NCBI GenBank assembly: GCA_010093485.1
Contig: MU001500.1
Location: forward strand, 1,591,478-1,655,477
Reading direction: 5' to 3'
Length of the DNA stretch: 64,000 nt
Source: Karstenula rhodostoma CBS 690.94
Taxonomy: Eukaryota > Ascomycota > Dothideomycetes > Pleosporales > Didymosphaeriaceae
In this document: positions 57,099 through 64,000 of the stretch, one piece after another
Position numbering within the stretch: position 1 is the first letter of the stretch
How the letters are laid out: each line of letters begins with the position of its first letter
Notes under the pieces: generated by a model
What the model was told of the DNA's origin: nothing
The model's database searches: none
What the model saw: the letters and a program-made list of their open reading frames with translations, nothing else
Program-made: the position numbers and the translations under genes

Positions 57099-59368
57099 TT
57101 AGGTTCCATCAAAGAAAACTGGATCAAGGTGTGTCGAATCATGACTTTGCGACATGAACGTGCTCGAATTCGCTGGTATGTACTGTCCAAGTTCAAGAGC
57201 GAGGAAATCAGCCATATTCGCGTCAGGCGCGAAACCCAGATTTTGCATGAATTGCGGCTGGTTATCCACCATCTCTGCGCCGTCCAACGAGGCTAGCTCA
57301 TCGAAGAATGTCTCAAGATCTCTCGATGCGGTCGAGTTGCGATGGTGTAATGATGGCCGCCGAGGATCTTCGCCTGCCGACGGCGCCCTAAACTCTTGTT
57401 GACGATGGCTTGTTGAGATAGCAGGGTTCATGTCTGGAAGTAGATCATCGAGGAGAGACACGTTTGCTCTTTGCCGACCGCTACGCGACGGATTTTCGAG
57501 CTGTGTGTAAACTGAGTTGAAAGGCACTTGGATTGATTCCGGGGTGGGTATCTGGTAAGTAGCTCTATTTCGCGTAGGTACAATAGGTGTCTGCGCCGAT
57601 CTTTGGCCGCGGGTAGATGACCATGCTCGGATGATGTCGGCCTCATGTCGACGAACACTTGACTGTAGCCTTGGATCCAGAGTACTGAACATTCGGTTCG
57701 CCTGTATGTGCGCAAGCAGGCAAAGGACGATTGGCGGCGCAGCGGCAATTCCAAGCTGAGCCAAGTATTGTGTAAGTATCTCTGACATGCGTTGGATATG
57801 GGTGGGAGATGTGAGCAGTGATGCCACGCAGGAAAGATAGGTAAGCTGGAGCAGTATCGCTGGAGGGTTGAAAGGTGTGACTTTCAATTCATCGCTGATG
57901 TAGTTGAACTTCGTTGATAAGGAAGCCTTCCAGGATTCAAGATGGCGTAATGTTTTCTGGGGCGATGATTGTGGGCTTGTGGTTCCGCACAGGTTGAGTA
58001 CTTCGACGATTCCTGTGAGCTTGTTGAAGCTACTGAGCCCCAGAGCGGGCGTCCTTGAAAAGAGGCTAGAAGGGTTGTCGAGGGGAGTACTCCACGGCTG
58101 CCATTCTTCGATTCCATCCTCTTCAATAGGCCCTGATCTGATGACATCGGATTCCAGAAGGTATGGACGCCTTTGCAGATTGAGAGAGAGGAAGCTGTCC
58201 AGCATGAAGCAACCGGCCAGAAGGTGCTTCCATCGAGTGGGGAGTATCTGTGACGACCTTTCGATCACAATGAGGATCCTGGAAGCGGAGCCGACCAACA
58301 GCCAAGCCACCTCCGTGTTTCCCGAACCTAGGTTTACCACTGCTAGGTTTAGAAGGGCTCTAACGTGGCCGACGGCAAAAGAGCCAGACTCGGCAGGAAT
58401 CAAGCTTCGTGCCACACTATACAGTCTCGCGGGATCTTGTACTAGGTCGCGTTCTTGGTCCTGCGTTACCATTCTTTCTTGATGGGCTGCCACAGCCAAA
58501 ACACTCCACAGCTCTGCATGGTCTCCGTGGTCGGACAGGTCGCTGTCCGAAAGCACAAGGCCGGCTTCTGGGTAAGAGTAGGAAACCCTCAACATGTCGT
58601 GTTTCTCACAAATTGGGAGCCATGATTGTGTAAACGCGAAATACACTTCCAGTAACCGCCATGCACTGCTTGGCAGAGGCGTTGCTCCTGCCGGCTGTTG
58701 GTGGAATGAAGTCGGAACGTCGGTAACGTTGTGTGGGTATAGCGTGTCTTGCTGAGTAGGAAGCGGTATATGAGAAGAGGCGAACTGTGCGCTAGGTGAG
58801 ATCTCGTCCTCCGGTGGCAGGACGGAAAGTTGTTCTTGTAGACCAGGCTGCTCTCCTTCGGGCTCGCTATCCTCCTCGTCACTTTGGGCGGATGGGTCAT
58901 CGCCGGGGCTGAGTTGCTCTCCTGCCAGTAGTTTGTCTACATCTTTGCAAAATTTGCTTTTCCTCCACCTTTTGTGTAATTTGTTCGACTCTTTCGTATC
59001 GCGACCAAAGAGAATCGAAGAGGGTCCTTCTTGCGCAATCTTTCTATTGAGCACGGCTTCGCAATCCGTATGTTGGAATAGCCACGTCAAAGCTAGCTCC
59101 AGTGTTCGGATATACCCTACAAAAGCATGAGCATTGAGAACTGCCAAGGTAGGCGAGATGCTTGCTGACCTGGCTGAATGCCCCTTTTCTTGGGAGGGGC
59201 CGTGTACGTGCACGCCCTACTGGATGCGGAGCACGTCAAGCATGACGGCTGGGTACCGTCGCACTTTTCGCGAGCTGTTCGACATTGATCGCAAGCACGT
59301 GAGACTCGAGATCGTTTTGCAGGTCGCTCGTCGGGGGTAGGGCGTTTGTTTTGGCCTTGAGTCGGCAT
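57099..59368 (-). CDS. qa-1F: Quinate pathway activator, Zn(II)2Cys6 (qa-1F/qutA type)
   Basis: Two exons (59368-59170 and 59116-57099) joined across a 53-bp intron with a GTCAGC donor give about 738 residues. The DNA-binding domain reads KRSRVSRACDQCRTAREKC, then CLTCSASSRACTY and PPKKRGIQPG/YIRTLELALTWLF. That last block is the hallmark of Neurospora QA-1F and Aspergillus QUTA. An acidic Ser/Glu linker precedes the fungal-specific transcription factor domain. The known members bind upstream of all quinate genes and switch them on when quinate is present, unless held by the repressor. The gene is divergent from the repressor, as in Neurospora. The length is somewhat shorter than QA-1F (about 816) but the frame is clean. 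Confidence 0.92.
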
Positions 59369-60012
59369 GGGTGATTTCTAGGAAAGGCTCGGGATGAGGC
59401 CGGGAGGCCAGCAGCCTCTGTTCCGTGGTCGTAGTGCTCGCAGTCTCATCAGTCGATCACGGATTCCGATAGCGCAACGCGTAGTCCGTCTAAGCTGCCT
59501 TCGATGTCAACATCTCATCGCAGCCCGGAGTCTTGTAGGAGTGAGATGCAACGGCGTAGCAGGGCAGGCGGTCCGCCACTCAGTTTCAATTGATAGCCAA
59601 CGGCAAATGCCATGTAATGCGTAATGTCGCGATGCTGAAAGGCGCGTCCCAACGTGGAGACGGAGCTCGGGCGTACTTCGCGTTTTGCTGCGGGGCCCCA
59701 GCCCGAGGATAAACACTCTTCCGGGAGGAGCGACGCTAGGAAGTCGCGCATTCACGAACCCTCCCAGCATCCCCCAGGAGTCAGGACCGTCTCTCGTGTC
59801 GTGAATGTCGTCTAGTCTTCTATTGGATCGACCAAAAGCCCGCTACATCGCTCAAGCGTGACCTGTCCCGTCTCCATCACCCCACAGCTGGAGAATCGCA
59901 CTGCGACAGCGCCAGCAGCCCTTCCTGCCTACCCGCTCGTCCTCTTGTGCCTACTCTAAAGCCCCAGCACGCGTCCCATAGATGCTCGTGAAGTCTGCGA
60001 GGCCCCGTCGCC
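59369..60012. other. Divergent promoter of the quinate activator and repressor genes
   Basis: A 644-bp intergenic segment. It contains the operator-like 16-mer listed separately. No gene is supported; several short open frames on both strands are accidental. Confidence 0.6.
59707..59722. promoter_or_regulatory. Candidate QA-1F/QutA operator
   Basis: The 16 bases GGATAAACACTCTTCC match 14 of 16 positions of GGRTAARYRYTTATCC, the palindromic activator site described for the Neurospora qa genes (consensus from memory). The left half and central RYRY are perfect, and the two mismatches are in the right arm. The site lies 340 bp upstream of the activator start and 290 bp upstream of the repressor start, consistent with autoregulation. 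Confidence 0.65.
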
Positions 60013-62774
60013 ATGGCTTCCGTCGCAGCAGTCGGCACGAAGCGAACCTTCTCCGCAATGGTCGGTGACACGACCAGGAACGGCAACTGGGCTTCCCCAG
60101 CGAGACCATCCAGCTCTTATGGATTTGAACGACCGCGCGTAGCCGGTGTTGAAGGAACTTGTAAGCCACAGAATTCACCTGAAACACTCTGCATAGCTTG
60201 AGTGTGCATGGGTTGGAACATCTCGAAGTCCTATCTCCTAACAAGGTCGCAGATTCGATGCAGTCCAGTGCGCGATCGACGCCGCGAACCACGCCTACGC
60301 CAATTCCTCCTGTGGAGTCTCGACGAAAATTCGATCCGAATGCGTCCATCGTATTGATGGGAATCAGGGGCACTGGGAAGTCTACCTTGGCCATAATGGC
60401 CTCGATAGCATGTCGACGCCGCGTGGTAGACGTGGAGAACGTGTTCCAGGAAGCCACGGGATTCTCTACTTCCAAGTATCGCAAGCAGTTCGGAGCTTCG
60501 AATCATAATCTGCGGCAAGAGGAGCTCCTGCGCAACATACTCCAATCGCACGCGAAAGACGCAATCATCGTCTGCAACGGAAGCTCACTGGAGCGTAGCG
60601 GGCAGATCTTGCTTCAAGAGTTCTCCAGGTCGCATCCTGTCATACATGTCCTGAGAGACATAAAAAGCGTACATGACTACCTCGAGGTGCTTGAATTGGC
60701 TAAGCTCAAGAATATTGTCGCCTTCAGTGCCCCCATGTTCCGTCGGTGCTCGAACTACGAGTTCTACAATATTTCCGAAACGAAAGCTGCATTCTCGGTA
60801 GCGCCCGCGAACCAGCCTTCTGTACCCGCGTTTCTAACTCTGAAACGAGCTGAGCGGACCTTTCTGAAATTCCTCTCGTTAATCGTGCCAACACAGAGCG
60901 AGGATGAGCCGCTGGAACAAGGACTTCGCCTTCCGTCTGCTGCGGAACGAGCTGGTTTTCCGTTGTCAGGAGTGCCCGTGGAATTGAGAAAGTATACTTG
61001 CGCAGTGCAAGTGCCTTTGGCCGACCTTTGCTCGGAGGATGTCGACATTGAACATCTGGAATTTGGCTCCGACGCATTCGAGATAGTCATCGAGCCCGAA
61101 GATGTAGATTTTTACCATTTCGACAACCCTTCGAGAGCGAGCATGATCAGTCGCGCCGTATCTAGGGTTCGGAGAAGTACTGTTGTTCCGATCATATATC
61201 ACGTAACACCCGCAGAGGCACAACGACGAACTTCATACATTGAACATGTTCAACACGGCTTACGCCTGGGGCCAGAGTTTGCTACCGTCGATCTGCGTCT
61301 GGATGAGGAGACTGTACTGAATGTCATCGAGACGAGAGGGTCGACAAAGATCATTGGTCATCTCCATGCTCCGACCGACTGGTATGATGCATTTTGGGTC
61401 GATAACTACGAAAGAGCAATGCGGCTGGGATGCGCCGCAGTGCGATTCACGCGACCCGCTAATTTCATGGATGACAACCAGTCGGTCCAGAGCTTCCGAA
61501 ATAAGATCTACGACAAGAAGGACAGGATTCCATTGATATGTTTCAATACTGGGCGAGCGGGGCGGCGCTCAGCATGTTTCAACCAAGTGTTGACCAGTGT
61601 AATCGCAGAGTCAGTGCGGGACAGTCCGTCGTTTGCTGAACGAGTCCAGCGGAATCCAGAGACTTCCTGGCTCTCGGTCCGAGAAGCAACTCACGTTTTG
61701 TATGCCTCCTTCACCTACGATCCCATGAAGTTCTACATCATGGGGGCTAGCGCCGGTTACAGTCTTTCGCCGGCCATGCACAACGCTGCTTATAAGGCAT
61801 GCGGCATGCCTCATCACTTCCAGAGGCTCCAAACCTCCACGTTGAATACGCTACAAGAGCTGGTCCAAGATGTCAGCTTTGGAGGCACAGCTGTAAGCCA
61901 GCCATTCAAATTAGAAGTCATATCGCTAGTGCATTCGATGAGTCGGCACGCACGGGCAATAGGCGCGGTGAACACATTGATTCCTGTGCGACACCTGAAC
62001 ACGGATGGAAGCATCCCAGGAGACCTTGGATTGTTTATGGAACGCAACCAGTCTGGACCGATCAAAGCCTTGTACGGGGACAACACAGATTGGATAGGCA
62101 TACGATCATGCATTCGGAGAGGGTTGTCGCCCGCGAACGCTGTAAGACCGACAACCTGTGGGCTTGTTATCGGTGCTGGAGGCATGGCTCGCGCAGCTGT
62201 ATACGCCATGCTTCAGGTTGGTGTGAAGAACATCATCGTCTACAACCGCTCCCATGCAAACGCGGAGAATCTTGTGGCTCACTATGAGCGTCTTGTTTCT
62301 TCGGTGTCAAGTACGGGCTTGCTACCTACGAGTCATCACGACGCGCAGCCAACGTTCCGCATCTTGCGGTCTCTTGACGACGAATGGCCAACAGACCTAC
62401 GCCCTCCCACCATCATACTATCCTGCATACCCACACACCCTGTTGGGGAGGCGCCTGCACCGAGTTTTACGCTTCCGAAGCAGTGGCTGCACAGCCCTTC
62501 AGGCGGCGTGGTGATTGAGCTGGCCTATCGAACACTGAACACGCCTCTGATGAATCAGATCCGAGAAGAGACTTCGGATTCATGGGTGTGTATGGACGGA
62601 TTGGACCTCCTGCCTGAACAAGGGTTTGCGCAATTCGAACTGTACACAGGGAAGAGAGCGCCACGGAGGGTGATGCGCGAGGAAGTGCTGAGGTCGTGGA
62701 CAGATGAGCAGGGACATAGTGATCCGGCCATGGTGCGGACAAGGCTGGAAGCGATTGATGACCAGGAACTGTGA
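60013..62774 (+). CDS. qa-1S: Quinate repressor, AROM-derived three-domain protein (qa-1S/qutR type)
   Basis: Two exons (60013-60160 and 60229-62774) give about 897 residues. The second frame has no ATG at its 5' end and only begins at a TTG, so the upstream exon from ATG 60013 is needed. The intron (donor GTAAGC, acceptor CTCGAAG) is my best phase-compatible choice. Three AROM-like domains follow: shikimate-kinase-like (IVLMGIRGTGKSTLA, VVDVENVFQEATGFS), type I dehydroquinase-like in the middle, and shikimate-dehydrogenase-like (YSLSPAMHNAAYKACGM, GAVNTLIP, NTDWIG, VIGAGGMARAAVYAM). The protein is known in Neurospora (qa-1S, 918 residues) and Aspergillus (qutR) as a repressor that blocks the activator. 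The dehydrogenase-like domain keeps several residues that are catalytic in true enzymes. Confidence 0.92.
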
Positions 62775-63040
62775 AGACGCAATGCAAACATGTTCAAAGT
62801 CTCCAGGTTGTGACCAAGAAACGCGATGCATAGTCTCCACCTGAGTCCCCATCCCTGCGCAGATCAGTAGGACAAAGCACGTGCCTTCGAAAATGCGGAA
62901 CCGCGGCGACGCGTCGTCTGCCAGCACAACAATCAACGAAACAAATTGATTATCTCACCCACAACGTTGCGCACACGATCCCTGGCCGTTACAACTGTTT
63001 GGATGCTCAGTATGCACACATAGCGCGCTAGTACACGCCA
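62775..63040. other. Short intergenic stretch before the right-edge gene
   Basis: 3' UTR of the repressor gene and promoter of the next. Nothing else is seen. Confidence 0.4.
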
Positions 63041-64000
63041 ATGAGTACGCGCCGGCGACACCAGCCATTCTCAGCTTTCCCCGCGCTTCCGCCCAAACTC
63101 GCGCGCGACGACGGCCTGCAACGCACCCATGAACCGCCCGCCATGTCTTACGCGGCGCCGGTTGAGACGCGCAATACAGACGAGACTGTCTCCCTGACCT
63201 CCCTCGAGAGCGGCGCCGACGACTTCGAGCGACGCATGATTGAAAACCTCCGCAACGAACGACGCAACGATGCGCCCACGCCGAAAGTGCACGCCTTCTC
63301 AAAGGCGCGCGTACGCCCACGCGTCGGTGTGACGCTGGAGAACCTGGAAAGGCACAATGCTAAGAGCAGTGTTGCGCTGGGCCCCAGTGCGCACGTCAAG
63401 TTCCAGAGCCCGCCCAGCAGCAGCGGCTCGACCGGGTCAGATCCGGCGCTGAACGTGCCGAGTGGATGGGGGAGGAAGGGGAGGGTCCGGAGGAACTGGT
63501 TGCGGGAAATCACGACGCACGATAACCGAGAACCCGGAGCGCACGACGACACAGTCGATCGTCTTGCACTCGACCCAGAACAAACGCCCCCGCGCGATGC
63601 CGACGAGCCACGCCAGTCCATCGAGGACAGCCCCCTCTCGCACAAAGGTTCGCTCCACGGGACGCCCGCGTCTCAACGCCGGCGAAGCATAGAAGATTGG
63701 AGCTTTGATATGAACGAAGCCTCACTAATCGCGTCTACGCCCTACCGCCCGCGGAACACGAGGCTGGAAGACATACGGCAGAGAGAGCTAGAATCTCTGC
63801 AGGAGCAGGGAGTTGCAACCAATCTACTGGACAGGATAAGAGAAAGTTCCCCCGAAGAGATACGGCGTCCGCGCTCTGCATCGACAAAATCTGCCACAGC
63901 CCCAGACAATGCGACAGAGCCTGTGCAGACCACCCCGGAGCAGCCACTGTCTGAAATGCGTCTTCACAAACGCAACAAATCGTGGCAGGCGGTCGGCAAA
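63041..64000 (+). CDS. Unrecognised protein, cut by the right window edge
   Basis: An open frame from ATG 63041 (MSTRRRHQPFSAFPALPPK) runs without a stop to the last base, at least 320 codons. A second in-frame ATG lies at 63143. The product is hydrophilic, rich in Arg, Ser, Glu and Pro, with predicted disorder and no membrane segment. A compact conserved-looking block reads EDWSFDMNEASLIASTPYRP, followed by a helix-forming RNTRLEDIRQRELESLQE segment. This pattern resembles cytoskeleton or spindle-associated scaffolds, but I cannot name the family. GC content and codon use look like the housekeeping genes. Confidence 0.7.
   Translation, partial: MSTRRRHQPFSAFPALPPKLARDDGLQRTHEPPAMSYAAPVETRNTDETVSLTSLESGADDFERRMIENLRNERRNDAPTPKVHAFSKARVRPRVGVTLENLERHNAKSSVALGPSAHVKFQSPPSSSGSTGSDPALNVPSGWGRKGRVRRNWLREITTHDNREPGAHDDTVDRLALDPEQTPPRDADEPRQSIEDSPLSHKGSLHGTPASQRRRSIEDWSFDMNEASLIASTPYRPRNTRLEDIRQRELESLQEQGVATNLLDRIRESSPEEIRRPRSASTKSATAPDNATEPVQTTPEQPLSEMRLHKRNKSWQAVGK

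Noticed and set aside
60161..60228. A TTG start at 60198 for the quinate repressor
   Set aside because: Nuclear genes of this kind use ATG. A phase-compatible upstream exon with an ATG at 60013 gives a length close to the known repressors.

Overview
The window is nuclear DNA of a filamentous ascomycete (Pezizomycotina, probably a Dothideomycete). Genes carry short introns of about 50-180 bp with GT..AG ends and CTAAC/CTGAY-like branch sites. Family content is typical of moulds: a CFEM wall protein, LysM proteins, Zn2Cys6 regulators, NACHT/NB-ARC-type STAND proteins and quinate regulators. I saw no tRNA, rRNA, CRISPR array or intact transposon. Coordinates of spliced genes are my own manual splice calls.

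Layout. (1) 0-22 kb is a gene-dense, GC-rich housekeeping block: CFEM/GPI protein, Nca2 mitochondrial protein, Sec4/Rab8 GTPase, an MFS transporter whose first intron carries a minisatellite, proteasome ATPase Rpt6, a Vnx1-like vacuolar cation/H+ exchanger, a membrane RING-H2 ubiquitin ligase and an Ara2-like aldo-keto reductase. (2) 22-42 kb is a gene-poor, AT-richer accessory region with many broken genes: a SesA/NB-ARC/TPR STAND relic with RIP-like stop codons, an intact tyrosinase, an intact pectate lyase, a LysM protein with an apparent frameshift in a 5-bp repeat, a LysM+WSC protein, two 2EXR-domain copies (one relic, one frameshifted), a chitinase relic and an SDR relic. The surviving genes act mostly on plant or fungal cell walls. 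(3) 42-49 kb holds an HVA1/TUDOR-domain protein, a monocarboxylate-type MFS transporter and a Zn2Cys6 transcription factor. (4) 49-63 kb holds a dead P450, an intact CYP52-type P450 and the core of a quinate (qa/qut) cluster: 3-dehydroshikimate dehydratase, a broken Gfo/Idh/MocA oxidoreductase, and the divergent activator (qa-1F/qutA) and repressor (qa-1S/qutR) pair. (5) An unrecognised gene runs off the right edge.

How they work together. The clearest system is quinate/shikimate catabolism: a Zn2Cys6 activator, an AROM-derived multidomain repressor and the ring-dehydrating enzyme sit together. A 16-bp sequence between the two regulators matches the published QA-1F operator at 14 of 16 positions. 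The other cluster enzymes (quinate dehydrogenase, catabolic dehydroquinase, permease) are not in the window.
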